From NCBI RefSeq assembly GCF_014842265.1, contig NZ_JACYVI010000003.1, positions 248,001-312,000 on the forward strand: 64,000 nt of DNA, given 5' to 3'. The DNA comes from Pseudomonas sp. CFBP 13711 (GTDB lineage Bacteria > Pseudomonadota > Gammaproteobacteria > Pseudomonadales > Pseudomonadaceae). Position 1 is the first letter of the stretch, and each line of letters begins with the position of its first letter. This document shows, piece by piece, positions 52,032 through 61,791 of this stretch. The notes below the pieces were generated by a model. That model saw nothing but the letters and a program-made list of their open reading frames with translations, did no database searches and was not told the DNA's origin. Position numbers and translations under genes: made by a program.

Positions 52032-52829
52032 ATGACATTCCATTCGCTCATTCACACACTGGGCAGCGCACTCTGTGTGGCGCTGTTGCTGTGCGTGGGC
52101 ACTGGCGCGTCGGGAGCTGAATCGATTAACTCGAACGCGGCTCGTGTCGAGATCCATGTGGTCACCGAAGAACTCCCACCCTATAACATGACCCGCGACG
52201 GGGTGCTCACCGGCATGAGCACCGAGGTGGTCCAGGCGGTGTTGAAGGAGGTCAATGTGCAGGCCTCCATTCAGTCCATGCCCTGGGCGCGGGCTTATGA
52301 TCTGGCGCTGCACACGCCGAATGTGTTGATCTACTCCATCACCCGCACCGCCGAGCGCGAGCGGCTGTTCAAGTGGGTCGGCACCATCGCCGCGTCGCGC
52401 TGGTTTCTGTATTCGTCTGCCAGCCATCCCGTCACGCTGCTGAGCCTGGACGATGCCCGGGACTTGCAAACCGCGACGGTCAACGAAGACGTCGGCGAGC
52501 AGTACCTGATGGCGCGCGCGTTCGAGATCGGCCATCAGCTGCAATCGAGCAACCGCTACGAATTCAACTACCAGAAACTGCAGACCGGCCACGTCGAGCT
52601 GTGGATTTCCGACGAGCTCAACGCTTACTACCTCGCCCGGCAGGTCGGCGATGACCCCACCCGAACCCTGGTGCAATCCCTGCGCATAAAAGAGCTGGAA
52701 GAAGCCGGCGGCTTCAACATGGCGTTCAGCATGGGCACGCCCGACGCCACGGTGCAGCTGTTTCAGAAAGCCCTTGAGACCATTCGCGCCAACGGCACCT
52801 ACGACGCCATCGCGCGCAAGTGGCAATGA
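52032..52829 (+). CDS. Periplasmic solute-binding protein (family 3), first of a signalling operon
   Basis: 265 aa. The signal peptide ends near GTGASGAE. The SBP_bac_3 fold is supported by VTEELPPYNMTRDGVLTGMSTEVVQAVL, the segment MPWARAYDLALHTPNVLIYSITRTAERERLFKWVG, and a C-terminal segment ending DAIARKWQ. The pattern PWARAYDLA...R...E..FKWVG is typical of a pseudomonad group of orphan binding proteins not paired with permeases. The next gene, a diguanylate cyclase, overlaps its stop by 4 nt. It probably binds an amino acid-like ligand and may pass the signal to the cyclase. Confidence 0.88.
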   Translation: MTFHSLIHTLGSALCVALLLCVGTGASGAESINSNAARVEIHVVTEELPPYNMTRDGVLTGMSTEVVQAVLKEVNVQASIQSMPWARAYDLALHTPNVLIYSITRTAERERLFKWVGTIAASRWFLYSSASHPVTLLSLDDARDLQTATVNEDVGEQYLMARAFEIGHQLQSSNRYEFNYQKLQTGHVELWISDELNAYYLARQVGDDPTRTLVQSLRIKELEEAGGFNMAFSMGTPDATVQLFQKALETIRANGTYDAIARKWQ

Positions 52830-54202
52830 GCATGCCGTTCGACGCCCCTTCCGACCCGCCCGGCGACACCCGCCCGGACCCTCGCAACGGGCAGCGCACC
52901 GGACAGCGCAACGGTTCGCTGGCACGGCGTCTGGTGCTGGCGACGCTGGCGTTCTGCATGCTGTTCACCGCCGCAACGGTGCTGGTGCGCACCTGGTTCG
53001 CCTGGAACACCAATCTGGCGAACATGAACGCCGAGCTGAGCCTGATCGATCAGGTGTTCCAGGGCACGCTGTCAAAAGCCGTGTGGGAGATGGATGATCA
53101 GGCGCTGCAGACCCAGATCGACAGCGTGGCCACGGCGGCGCCGGTGGGCCGGGTTCAGCTGACGATCCTGCGGCCCGGTCGCGCCCCCGAGATTCTGGAA
53201 CACCAACACCCCGGCCACACCGGCTCGATCCTCGCCCCGGCATTGCATCGGCAGCTGACGATTGCGCCCTACCCCGGCGCCAGCGAGGTGGTCGGCGAGC
53301 TGACCATCGAAGGCGACGAGAGCCTGCTGTGGAGACGCCTGTGGAAAGAAGTCGCGGTCATCATGCTCACCCAGATCATCCAGTCCCTGGCGCTCGCCGG
53401 GCTGATCATGGGGATGTTCAACCGCTCGGTGACCCTGCACGTGCGGCGCATTGCCCGCCACCTCGAACACCTGACACCGCTCAACCTCAAGACGCACCTG
53501 ACGCTTGAGCGACGCGGCAAGGCCGGCGACGAACTCGACCTGCTCGAAGCGGGCGTCAATGACCTGCAGGACAAACTGGCCGCGCACCTGGAGCGTCAGG
53601 CGCGCGATGAAGTCACCCTCGCCGCCAGCCGCGACCAGCTCGCCGAACTGGTCGAGCAGCGCACCGCACAGCTCAAGGCCGCCAATACGCGACTGGAAGC
53701 CCTGACCCGCTTCGATCCGCTCACGGGCCTGGCCAACCGCCGGCATTTCGACGAGCTCAAGGAGCTGGAATTCAACCGCGCCTTGCGTCATCGCCAGCCG
53801 CTGTCGGTGCTGATGTGCGACATCGATTTCTTCAAGCTTTACAACGACACCTACGGCCATGCCCGGGGCGATCAATGCCTGCGCGATGTGGCGCTGGCCA
53901 TGAGCGCGCTGTTTTCGCGCTCCGGCGAACTGGTGGCGCGGCTCGGCGGCGAAGAGTTCGCCGTGCTGCTGCCGGGCCAGGATGAGCAACAGGCACTGGC
54001 CTCGGCCGATCGCCTGCGCGGGCTGCTGGCCCGGCAACAACTGGTACACAGCGCTTCACCGGTCTCGCCCTTCGTGACCTTGAGTATCGGCGTGGCCGAG
54101 CTCGACCCGGCGAACATGGAGCACTTCGATCAACTGCTGCAGAGTGCCGACCGGGCGCTGTACCGGGCGAAAAGCCAGGGCCGGGACCGCTGTGTGATCT
54201 GA
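52826..54202 (+). CDS. Membrane diguanylate cyclase with periplasmic sensor and HAMP-like region
   Basis: 458 aa from the ATG at 52826, overlapping the previous stop (ATGA). Helix 1 is at about residues 35-55, a periplasmic domain spans about 56-172, and helix 2 is at about 174-198. A HAMP-like and coiled-coil linker (about 200-290) leads to the GGDEF domain (about 295-455), with DPLTGLANRRHFDEL, CDIDFFKLYNDTYGHARGD and an intact RLGGEEFAVLLPG. Five residues before GGEEF the sequence is RSGE, a degenerate RxxD inhibitory site. It is flanked by two binding-protein genes, so its periplasmic domain may respond to them. Confidence 0.9.
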   Translation: MSMPFDAPSDPPGDTRPDPRNGQRTGQRNGSLARRLVLATLAFCMLFTAATVLVRTWFAWNTNLANMNAELSLIDQVFQGTLSKAVWEMDDQALQTQIDSVATAAPVGRVQLTILRPGRAPEILEHQHPGHTGSILAPALHRQLTIAPYPGASEVVGELTIEGDESLLWRRLWKEVAVIMLTQIIQSLALAGLIMGMFNRSVTLHVRRIARHLEHLTPLNLKTHLTLERRGKAGDELDLLEAGVNDLQDKLAAHLERQARDEVTLAASRDQLAELVEQRTAQLKAANTRLEALTRFDPLTGLANRRHFDELKELEFNRALRHRQPLSVLMCDIDFFKLYNDTYGHARGDQCLRDVALAMSALFSRSGELVARLGGEEFAVLLPGQDEQQALASADRLRGLLARQQLVHSASPVSPFVTLSIGVAELDPANMEHFDQLLQSADRALYRAKSQGRDRCVI

Positions 54203-54217
54203 ACCGAGAGGAATGCC

Positions 54218-54958
54218 ATGGGAACAATTCATCGTCAGTGCAGCGTTCTGGTCACTTTCTTGATGTTTTTCGTGTGCCTGAACGCTGGCGCCGCGACGTT
54301 GCAAGTGGTGACCGAAGACTCCTCCTACAGCGCACTCGACGGGGACAAGGTGGTCGGGGTCGCCACTGAAGTGGTCGAGTTGACCCTCGCCAACGCCGGC
54401 ATCACCGATTACCACATGGCGCTGTACCCCTGGGCGCGGGCCTACGACATCGCGCGGCTGGAAGCGAACGTGCTGATCTACCCGATGATCCGCAGCAGTG
54501 CGCGCGAAGGGCTGTTCAAGTGGGTCGGCGAGCTGGAACACGTCATGCCGTCGTTCTACAAACTGCGCAAGCGCGGCGATGTGCGGGTCAAGGACTTGCA
54601 GGACGCCAGTCATTACACCGTCGGCGTGGTGCGCGACGATTCGCGCCAGCAATACCTGGAAGGCAAGGGGTTCAGCAGGATGGTGGTGTCGGCCAATAAC
54701 CTCGACAATCTGCGCAAACTCATCAGCGGCCAGGTCGAGCTGATTCCCATGCCCGAGCGCGAGGCGCGGGAACAATGCGCTGATCTGCACATTGCCTTCG
54801 AGGACCTGGAAAGCGTCTTTACCCTCGACGAACTGTCCAAAGGTCTGTACGTCGCCCTCAGCGCCAGCACCCCGGACGAGACGGTCCAGCGAATCACCGC
54901 CGCCTTCGCCCGACTCAAACAGGACGGCACGGTGGACAGGGTCATCGCCGGGCAGTGA
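54218..54958 (+). CDS. Periplasmic solute-binding protein (family 3), last of the signalling operon
   Basis: 246 aa. The signal peptide ends near LNAGAATL. It has the same layout as the protein two genes upstream: VTEDSSYSALDGDKVVGVATEVVEL, YPWARAYDIARLEANVLIYPMIRSSAREGLFKWVGEL, and a late DETVQRITAAFARLKQDGT. The two are clear paralogues but diverged. The gene starts 15 nt after the cyclase stop. No permease or ATPase gene is adjacent, which argues for sensing rather than uptake. Confidence 0.88.
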   Translation: MGTIHRQCSVLVTFLMFFVCLNAGAATLQVVTEDSSYSALDGDKVVGVATEVVELTLANAGITDYHMALYPWARAYDIARLEANVLIYPMIRSSAREGLFKWVGELEHVMPSFYKLRKRGDVRVKDLQDASHYTVGVVRDDSRQQYLEGKGFSRMVVSANNLDNLRKLISGQVELIPMPEREAREQCADLHIAFEDLESVFTLDELSKGLYVALSASTPDETVQRITAAFARLKQDGTVDRVIAGQ

Positions 54959-55032
54959 CCGCAAGCCGTCCCACTCGGATCCCGGCCTGCAAAACCCGGT
55001 TTTCACGCCCCGGAAATCAGCGCCTCGGGGAT

Positions 55033-55050
55033 TTCACAAAGCCTTCACAA
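55033..55050. promoter_or_regulatory. Direct-repeat box upstream of the phosphoethanolamine transferase gene
   Basis: TTCACAA-AGCC-TTCACAA is an exact 7-bp direct repeat with an 11-bp period, the layout bound by OmpR-family response regulators. It lies about 135 bp upstream of the transferase start. Which regulator binds (for example a PmrA-type or ColR-type protein) cannot be told from the site alone. Confidence 0.45.
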
Positions 55051-55184
55051 TCGTTTTGGAAAACTCCGCGCGGTCTGTCCCGCCTCCCCTCCCGGCAGCC
55101 ATTGACTGACTCAGTCTGACGTCTCGGCCCCACGGATGGAAATGCCTGTTGCACCCGCACCCCAGGCACTGCGCGGCCCCTTAT

Positions 55185-56828
55185 ATGGAAATGAATCCGA
55201 TGGTCAAACCGGTCACGTCAACTCGTCTGGTGATGCTGTTTTCCCTGTGTCTGGTGGTGTTCTACAACTTGGCGACCTGGCGCGCACTGGTTGATCTGGC
55301 GCAATTGCAGGGCGTCAAGGCCATCGCGTTCTATGTGTCATTTGCCTTCCTGCTGTGGGCCGCAATCACCCTGCTGCTCACACCCTTTTCGTTTCGCCCG
55401 ACGCTCAAGCCGGTGTTGAGCCTGGTCGCGCTGTGCTCGGCCGGCGCCGCGTACTTCATGAACACCTACGGCATCAGCATCGACACGACGATGATGCAGA
55501 ACGTGCTCGAGACCAATCCCGGCGAGGCCGAAGCCCTGTTGAGCGGCAAGCTGTTTCTCTACCTGGGCCTGCTCGGCGTGCTGCCGATCGCGCTGATCTG
55601 GTGGGTGCCGGTGACCTACCGCCGCGTGCTGCCCGGGCTGGTCAACAAAGTGCTTGTCTGCATCGGCTGTTTGCTGGTCATCGCCGCTGCCGTCGGCCCC
55701 TTCTACTCGACCTATGCGCCGATCTTTCGCGATGAAGACAAGCTCACCCACTTCATCAATCCGACCAATTACATCTACGCCATCGGCAAGCTGACCAAGC
55801 AGACCGTCGCCATCAAAGAGACGCTGAAAATCCAGACCGTCGGCGCCGACGCGGCGCTCAGCCCCCAGGCACAACAGCGGCCGAAAAAGAGCCTGATGAT
55901 CTTCGTCGTCGGTGAAACGGCACGGGCCGACCACTTCTCCCTCAACGGTTACGGGCGGGAAACCAACCCGGAGCTGAAAGAGCAGGACATTCTCAACTTC
56001 ACCCACGTGGCCTCGTGCGGTACCTCCACCGCCGTGTCAGTGCCGTGCATGTTTTCGAAGTTTCCGCGCACCGATTACAGCGACAAAAAGGGCAAGACCT
56101 ACGAGGGTCTGCTGGACATGCTTCAGCGCGCCGGCCTGAAAGTGCTGTGGCTGGACAACAACAGCGACTGCAAAGGGACCTGCCTGCGCGTGCCCCACAG
56201 CGATATCCCGAAAAACCAGCCGAGCCCGTTCTGTGATGGCAAGAACTGCCTCGACGAATCGCTGCTGGTGGGCTTGCAGGACTACATCGACTCACTGCAG
56301 GACAACGCCATCATCGTCCTCCATTCCGATGGCAGCCACGGCCCGGAATACTATGATCGCTACCCCAAGACGCTCGAACGCTTCACGCCCGTCTGCCACA
56401 CCAATCAGCTGGGCAGCTGCACGTCCGACGAGCTGAAAAACGTCTACGACAACACTATTCTTTACACCGATCATTTCCTGTCCCAGACCATCGAACTGCT
56501 CAAGCGCAACCAGGACAAGGTCGATGCGTCGATGATCTACGTCTCGGACCACGGCGAGTCCCTGGGGGAAAACGGCATCTACCTGCACGCCGCGCCGTAC
56601 GCCATCGCACCGACGGCCCAGACCCACGTGCCGATGGTGATGTGGTTTGGCCACTCGACCCTGGAAGACGCCGGCGTCGATCGCACCTGCCTGGCCGCCA
56701 GGCAAGACCAGCCGGACCTGAGCCATGACTACATGTTTCATTCGGTGCTAGGCTTGCTCGGCGTTACCAGCACGGAATACCAGCCGGCGCTGGACCTCTT
56801 TCACAGCTGCAAACGCAACAAGGGATGA
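55185..56828 (+). CDS. eptA: Lipid A phosphoethanolamine transferase (EptA-type)
   Basis: 547 aa from the ATG at 55185; ATGs at 55191 and 55200 are also possible. Five N-terminal membrane helices (about residues 10-180) are followed by a periplasmic alkaline-phosphatase-like domain. Catalytic and metal features are present: VVGETARADHFSLNGYGRETNP, with the Thr in CGTSTAVSVPCMFS as the phosphoethanolamine acceptor, HSDGSHGPEYYDRYP, and the late YVSDHGESLGENGIYLHAAP. Several cysteines form the usual disulfides (DCKGTC; FCDGKNC; CHTNQLGSC). It adds phosphoethanolamine to lipid A and reduces binding of cationic peptides. An AraC regulator gene begins 6 nt after the stop. Confidence 0.93.
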   Translation: MEMNPMVKPVTSTRLVMLFSLCLVVFYNLATWRALVDLAQLQGVKAIAFYVSFAFLLWAAITLLLTPFSFRPTLKPVLSLVALCSAGAAYFMNTYGISIDTTMMQNVLETNPGEAEALLSGKLFLYLGLLGVLPIALIWWVPVTYRRVLPGLVNKVLVCIGCLLVIAAAVGPFYSTYAPIFRDEDKLTHFINPTNYIYAIGKLTKQTVAIKETLKIQTVGADAALSPQAQQRPKKSLMIFVVGETARADHFSLNGYGRETNPELKEQDILNFTHVASCGTSTAVSVPCMFSKFPRTDYSDKKGKTYEGLLDMLQRAGLKVLWLDNNSDCKGTCLRVPHSDIPKNQPSPFCDGKNCLDESLLVGLQDYIDSLQDNAIIVLHSDGSHGPEYYDRYPKTLERFTPVCHTNQLGSCTSDELKNVYDNTILYTDHFLSQTIELLKRNQDKVDASMIYVSDHGESLGENGIYLHAAPYAIAPTAQTHVPMVMWFGHSTLEDAGVDRTCLAARQDQPDLSHDYMFHSVLGLLGVTSTEYQPALDLFHSCKRNKG

Positions 56829-56834
56829 GTTGAA

Positions 56835-57668
56835 ATGACCTGCCAGAACCCGGTGATACAGCCTGATAAACCGGTGTTCTGGCGGGACGCGCAGCTGCCG
56901 TTCATTGAAGCGCGCTCCATCGCCGACGGACGCAAGGTCTGTTATTCCCGTCATTCCCATGAAGTGTTTTCCATCGGCGCAATCACCGCCGGGCAAAGCA
57001 CGTACCTGCACGAGAAAACCACCCAGACCATCGCCACCGGCACCGTTGTGGTGATGAACCCCGGCGAGGTCCACGCCTGCAACCCCATCGACAATCAGCC
57101 GTGGTCCTACCTGATGCTGTACGTGAACGCGCAGTGGCTGGGCGCGCTTCAGCGTGATTGCGGGGTCAACAACGGGGGCATGTTTCGCGGGTATCCGGCC
57201 ACCCACAGTCGTGACCCGCTGTTGTTCAAAGGCTTGCTCGACTTGCATCGGCGGCTGGTGGATTCGCAGCTCGATACGCTGGCGAAACAGGAGGCCGCTG
57301 TCGGTTTTTTCAGCCTGGTCGAACAGCGTCTGGGCGGTTCTGGCCTGACGCCGAGACCCGCCAATCCCAAGGTCGAGCGCGCGGCGCGGTACATCGATGC
57401 GCATTACCTGCAACCGATTCGGCTCGAGGATTTATGCGCGGTGGCGAACTTGTCCGAGGCCTACTTGATTCGCGCGTTCGAGCAGCATCACCACATGACA
57501 CCCCACGCCTGGCTGATCAACCGGCGCATCCAGCACGGCCAGGCGCAATTGCGCAGCGGCGAGCCCATCGCCGACATCGCGCAGCAGAGTGGCTTTGCCG
57601 ATCAGGCGCATTTTCAGCGGGCGTTCAAAAAGCATCTGGCCGTGACGCCGGGCCAGTACAAGCCGTGA
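56835..57668 (+). CDS. AraC-family transcriptional regulator with cupin N-terminus
   Basis: 277 aa. An AraC-type ligand-binding cupin (about residues 20-100; SRHSHEVFSIGAITAGQSTY, GTVVVMNPGEVHACNP) precedes two helix-turn-helix motifs (about 180-277; LEDLCAVANLSEAYLIRAF and IADIAQQSGFADQAHFQRAFKKHLAVTPGQYKP). This is the group often found beside LysE-type amino-acid exporters, and a LysE gene is convergent here. The ATG lies 6 nt after the phosphoethanolamine transferase gene, but a regulatory link with LysE is more likely. Confidence 0.92.
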   Translation: MTCQNPVIQPDKPVFWRDAQLPFIEARSIADGRKVCYSRHSHEVFSIGAITAGQSTYLHEKTTQTIATGTVVVMNPGEVHACNPIDNQPWSYLMLYVNAQWLGALQRDCGVNNGGMFRGYPATHSRDPLLFKGLLDLHRRLVDSQLDTLAKQEAAVGFFSLVEQRLGGSGLTPRPANPKVERAARYIDAHYLQPIRLEDLCAVANLSEAYLIRAFEQHHHMTPHAWLINRRIQHGQAQLRSGEPIADIAQQSGFADQAHFQRAFKKHLAVTPGQYKP

Positions 57669-57700
57669 TCAGACGCCTGCTCGCCCGGACCTGAACGGGC

Positions 57701-58288
57701 TCAGACGTAAAACAGCGACACCGCGCAGCCTGCCAGGAGCGCCGCCATGCTGCGGTTGAACACGCGGATGCGACGAGGGCTGCGCAAGTAAGGGCCGAGA
57801 AAAGCACCGGCGTAGGCCCAGCACGCCACCGACAGGTAGCACACGACGAAGTAGATCAACGCAAACAGACCGATCAGTCGCGCCTCGCCATCGGCCACAA
57901 ACGCGCCCATCCCCGCCACCGCCGCCAGCCAGGCTTTCGGGTTCAGCCACTGCATCGCCGCACCGTGTAAAAAGGACGGCTCGCGGGTCGGTCTGCTGAC
58001 GTCCAGGCGGCCGTCGTCCATGGCCAGCTTCCACGCCAGATAGAGCAGAAACGCCACCCCGGCCCAGCGAATGATCTCGGTCAGCATCGGGTAGCGCTGC
58101 AACACTTCATGCAGGCCGAAGCCGGTGAACATCAGCAGCACGACAAAGCCTACCGTCGCGCCGAGCACATGGCGCAGGCTCGCGACCAGACCGAACTGCG
58201 CGCCCGAGCTGAGCGCCACAACGTTCACCGGCCCCGGCGATATGGACGCGGCCAGTGCGAACGCCGCCATGGAAATCATCAGATTCAT
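57701..58288 (-). CDS. LysE-family amino-acid exporter
   Basis: 195 aa from the ATG at 58288; a GTG at 58300 would overlap the AAGGGTG ribosome binding site. Six hydrophobic helices. The signature ASISPGPVNVVALSSGAQFG lies in the first loop, with WLNPKAWLAAVAGMGAF in the middle of the protein. Family members export amino acids such as lysine, homoserine or cysteine-related compounds. It is convergent with an AraC regulator that has a cupin domain, a frequent regulatory pairing. Confidence 0.9.
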   Translation of the reverse strand: MNLMISMAAFALAASISPGPVNVVALSSGAQFGLVASLRHVLGATVGFVVLLMFTGFGLHEVLQRYPMLTEIIRWAGVAFLLYLAWKLAMDDGRLDVSRPTREPSFLHGAAMQWLNPKAWLAAVAGMGAFVADGEARLIGLFALIYFVVCYLSVACWAYAGAFLGPYLRSPRRIRVFNRSMAALLAGCAVSLFYV

Positions 58289-58417
58289 TGCACGTGTCAC
58301 CCTTCATTGACTGTGGGGTGAGTGTACGAAGGGCGCATGAGCCGGCGATTGAACAAAACTGACCAATCGCCGACGGTGTGCCTGGTTCAGTGTTCAGGGC
58401 TCAGTCGTGGGCTTGGG

Positions 58418-59887
58418 TCAGTCGTGGGCCTGGGACAAGGGCCTCGCCACTTCTTCCAGGGATTTGCCTTCCGATGCCACGCCCCATATCGCCTGCACCA
58501 CGGCAGCCAGCAACATCAACGCGGCACCGATCAGGTAGCCGAAAAACACCGGGCCGCGCTCATGGGTGTCGATCAACTGGCCGAACAGCGTCGGGCCGAC
58601 GATGCCACCCAGCGCCGTGCCGAATGCATAGAACACCGCAATCGCCAGTGCACGGATCTCCAGCGGGAAGGTTTCGGCGACGGTCAGATAGGCCGAACTG
58701 GCCGCTGCCGACGCGAAAAAGAAAATGATCATCCAGGCGATGGCCTGCTGCGTGACATCCAGAACGCCCTGCTGAAACAGATAGCCGCTGAGAGTCAGCA
58801 GGACCCCGGACACGGCGTAGGTCAGGCTGATCATCACCCGTCGCCCCACCACATCGAACAGCCGGCCCAGCAGCAAGGGTCCGCAGAAGTTGCCCAGCGC
58901 CAGGGGCAGCACGTACCAGCCGATGGAGGCCGACGGCACTTGATAGAACTCGGTCAGCACCAGGGCGTAGGTGAAGAAAATCGCGTTGTAGAAGAACGCC
59001 TGGGCGGTCAGCAACGTCAGGCCCACCAGCGCGCGACGGCGGTAGGTGTTGAACAGCGTGTGGAAAATCTCTTTCAGCGGCGTGTGGTCCCGGGCGTGCA
59101 GACGCAAGGGTGGACCCGTTGGCGCGGAGAGGTCGTGGCCCTGCCGGCGCAGGCGCTCTTCGATGCCTTCCACGATCACCCTCGCCTCTTCACCCTGGCC
59201 GTGAATCAGCAACCAGCGCGGACTTTCTGGCAGCCACAGGCGCATCAGCAGAATGATCAGACCGAGCACCGCGCCGATGCCGAAACACAGGCGCCAGCCC
59301 ATGTCCGCGCCGACCCACGAGGCGTCCAGCAGCACGATGGAGCCGACCGCGCCCAGTGCCGCACCGATCCAGAAGGTGCCGTTGATGGTCAGATCGACCC
59401 AGCCGCGAAACCGTGCGGGCGTGAATTCCTGGATGGTCGAATTGATCGCCGTGTACTCGCCGCCGATGCCCATCCCGGTAAGGAACCGGAACAGCAGGAA
59501 ACTCCAGACGCTGAAGGAAAACGCCGTGGCGGCGGTCGCGGTGATGTACAGCGCGAGGGTGATGAAGAACAGTTTGCGCCGACCCAGCCGGTCGGTCAGC
59601 CAGCCAAAGAACAACGCCCCCAGCACCGCGCCGCAGATATAGGCGCCGCCGGCCAGGCCGATGTCGGCGTTGGTCAGGTGCAGGACCGGGCTGTCTTTCA
59701 ACGCCCCGGACACCGAGCCCGCCAGGGTCACTTCCAGCCCGTCGAGCAGCCAGGTGATGCCCAGCGCAAAGACCAGCAACGTATGAAACCGCCCCCAGGG
59801 CAGACGATCAAGCCGGGCCGGCAGGTCCGTTTCAAACACCGCGCCTTTGGGGTCTGCCGCTACTGCCTGCACGCTGCTGATCGCCAT
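58418..59887 (-). CDS. MFS transporter, sugar-porter/aromatic-acid symporter-like
   Basis: 489 aa from the ATG at 59887 (MAISSVQAVAAD); a frame to 60016 adds an unlikely N-terminus. Twelve hydrophobic segments. GWLTDRLGRRKLFFI after helix 2, RFLTGMGIGGEYTAINSTIQEFTPARFRG after helix 4, LPESPRWLLIHGQ after helix 6, and GRLFDVVGRRVMI after helix 8 fit the general SP/AAHS pattern. Substrate unknown. It is separated from the aldehyde dehydrogenase gene by a REP element and a terminator. Confidence 0.9.
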   Translation of the reverse strand: MAISSVQAVAADPKGAVFETDLPARLDRLPWGRFHTLLVFALGITWLLDGLEVTLAGSVSGALKDSPVLHLTNADIGLAGGAYICGAVLGALFFGWLTDRLGRRKLFFITLALYITATAATAFSFSVWSFLLFRFLTGMGIGGEYTAINSTIQEFTPARFRGWVDLTINGTFWIGAALGAVGSIVLLDASWVGADMGWRLCFGIGAVLGLIILLMRLWLPESPRWLLIHGQGEEARVIVEGIEERLRRQGHDLSAPTGPPLRLHARDHTPLKEIFHTLFNTYRRRALVGLTLLTAQAFFYNAIFFTYALVLTEFYQVPSASIGWYVLPLALGNFCGPLLLGRLFDVVGRRVMISLTYAVSGVLLTLSGYLFQQGVLDVTQQAIAWMIIFFFASAAASSAYLTVAETFPLEIRALAIAVFYAFGTALGGIVGPTLFGQLIDTHERGPVFFGYLIGAALMLLAAVVQAIWGVASEGKSLEEVARPLSQAHD

Positions 59888-60066
59888 GAGTCGTCCCCGT
59901 GGATCGGAAGTGATCTGTGGGTTCAGAGTTCGCGGGGTGCGTGGGAGTTCAGCGGGGGTGATGTGGCGGATAGATGAGGGATAGATAAGGGGACTGATTT
60001 GTTTACAACGCTTCACCGTAAATCAATCTGTCCCCGACTCAACAATAAGGGTGCTCGTACCGGCGC

Positions 60067-60092
60067 CTTCCCGGCTAAAGCCGGTCCCACTA
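60067..60092. repeat. Single REP-like element
   Basis: One core of the ttcccggctaaagccggtcc type, between the aldehyde dehydrogenase and MFS genes. It is an isolated copy with no inverted partner nearby. Confidence 0.75.
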
Positions 60093-60129
60093 AAAGCAGT
60101 CACCCGCGGCACCCGCGACAACCTAAAAA

Positions 60130-60158
60130 AAACCCACCAAACGGTGGGTTTCTTTTTT
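60130..60158. terminator. Bidirectional Rho-independent terminator
   Basis: AAACCCACC and GGTGGGTTT form a 9-bp stem with loop AAAC. On the minus strand the stem is followed by a run of T, so it terminates the aldehyde dehydrogenase transcript (its stop lies 18 bp away). On the plus strand it is followed by CTTTTTT. Confidence 0.9.
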
Positions 60159-60176
60159 CAACGCGGCTGCATGACG

Positions 60177-61610
60177 TTAAACGTTGAACACCGTCACCAG
60201 CTTGGTGTTCAGGTAGGCCTCGATCGCTTCGGTGCCGCCCTCGGACCCATAACCCGAATCCTTGATGCCGCCGAACGGCACTTCCACCAGGCCGATGCCC
60301 TGGTGGTTGATCGACAGCATGCCGGCTTCGATGCGGGTGCTGAGGATGTGGGTGGTTTTCATCGACGAGGTAAACGCATACGACGCCAAACCGAACGGCA
60401 CGCGGTTGGATTCCTTGACGGCATCCTCGACCGTGTCGAACGGCACCAGCAGCGCCACCGGGCCGAACGGCTCTTCGTTCATGATGCGCATTTCGGTGGT
60501 CAGCCCGCTGATAACCGTGGGCTGGAAGAAGTAGCCTGGCCCTTGTATAGCCTTGCCGCCGACGTGGACCTTGGCGCCCTTGTCGCTGGCGTCCTTGATC
60601 AGCGCATTCAACGCCGGAATACGACGCCCGTTGGCCACCGGACCCATGGTCACGCCCTGCTCCAGGCCGTTGCCGACTTTCAGCTCGTGGGTGTGGCCGA
60701 CGAACTTCTCGACGAATTCATCGAACACGCCGCGCTGGACGAGAATACGTGTAGGTGACACGCAGACCTGCCCGGCGTTGCGGAACTTGGCGCCGGCCAG
60801 CGTGCGCGCGGCCAGGTCGATGTCTGCGTCGTCGAACACCAGCGCCGGGGCGTGCCCGCCGAGCTCCATGGTCGCGCGTTTCATGTGCTGACCGGCCAGC
60901 GCTGCCAGTTGCTTGCCCACCGGGGTCGAGCCGGTGAAAGTGACTTTCTTGATGGTCGGGTGCGCGATCAGGTAGCTGGAAATCTGCGCAGGGTCACCAT
61001 AAACCAAGCTAATAACGCCTGCCGGAACGCCGGCATCGACGAAGGCGCGGACCAGTTCGGCAGGCGACGCCGGGGTTTCTTCCGGGGCCTTGACGATGAT
61101 CGAGCAGCCGGCCGCCAGCGCCGAGGACAGCTTGCGCACCACTTGGTTGATCGGGAAGTTCCACGGCGTGAACGCCGCCACCGGGCCGACCGGTTCCTTG
61201 ATGACTTTCTGCTCGACCGAGACGTTGCGCGATGGCACCAGACGGCCGTAGGCGCGGCGGCCTTCTTCGGCGAGCCAGTCGATGATGTCGGCGGCGGACA
61301 GGGTTTCCATGCGCGCTTCGGCCAGGGGCTTGCCCTGTTCCTGGGTCATGATGTTGGCGATGTGATCGACGCGGTCGCGCAGCAGGTTGGCGGCCTTTTG
61401 CATTATTTTGTAGCGGTCGTAGGCCGGGGTGCTGCGCCACGTTTCAAAGCCGCGTTCGGCCGCTGCCAGCGCCTGGTCCAGATCAGCGATGTTGGCGTGG
61501 GCCACGGTGTTGAGGGTTTCGCCGTCGGCGGGGTTGATGACATCGAGGGTGCGGCCGTCTGAGCTGGCACGCCATTGACCATCGATGTAGAGCTGAACGT
61601 CTGGGTACAT
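60177..61610 (-). CDS. NAD(P)-dependent aldehyde dehydrogenase, succinate-semialdehyde dehydrogenase-like
   Basis: 477 aa from the ATG at 61610 ([14 protein letters not shown]), which has GGAG six bases upstream; a frame open to 62183 adds 190 residues without family support and is rejected. Catalytic features: [25 protein letters not shown], the Glu of MELGGHAP, and the Cys of [30 protein letters not shown] is the C-terminal signature. The GabD-like group is likely, though related enzymes act on other aldehydes. An ArsR regulator gene lies upstream on the same strand, about 400 bp away. Confidence 0.92.
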   Translation of the reverse strand: MYPDVQLYIDGQWRASSDGRTLDVINPADGETLNTVAHANIADLDQALAAAERGFETWRSTPAYDRYKIMQKAANLLRDRVDHIANIMTQEQGKPLAEARMETLSAADIIDWLAEEGRRAYGRLVPSRNVSVEQKVIKEPVGPVAAFTPWNFPINQVVRKLSSALAAGCSIIVKAPEETPASPAELVRAFVDAGVPAGVISLVYGDPAQISSYLIAHPTIKKVTFTGSTPVGKQLAALAGQHMKRATMELGGHAPALVFDDADIDLAARTLAGAKFRNAGQVCVSPTRILVQRGVFDEFVEKFVGHTHELKVGNGLEQGVTMGPVANGRRIPALNALIKDASDKGAKVHVGGKAIQGPGYFFQPTVISGLTTEMRIMNEEPFGPVALLVPFDTVEDAVKESNRVPFGLASYAFTSSMKTTHILSTRIEAGMLSINHQGIGLVEVPFGGIKDSGYGSEGGTEAIEAYLNTKLVTVFNV

Positions 61611-61791
61611 GGGGAACTCCAGATGCGCCTCGCGGGGAGGCGGAGGGAAGAAAGGCGCGCTGAACCTGCCGGATGCGCGCCGCTCGCGATCGGATTGGAT
61701 CGGTTGCGGGACACCCTCAGAGATAGGGGCTGACGAGGCCGTTTTCAATGGCGCTGAACATGAAACTCGCGATTGGCGGTGACTGAGCCTC

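Noticed and set aside
58322..59977. 551-codon open frame on the plus strand opposite the MFS transporter
   Set aside because: His/Gln/Arg-rich shadow of a membrane-protein gene.
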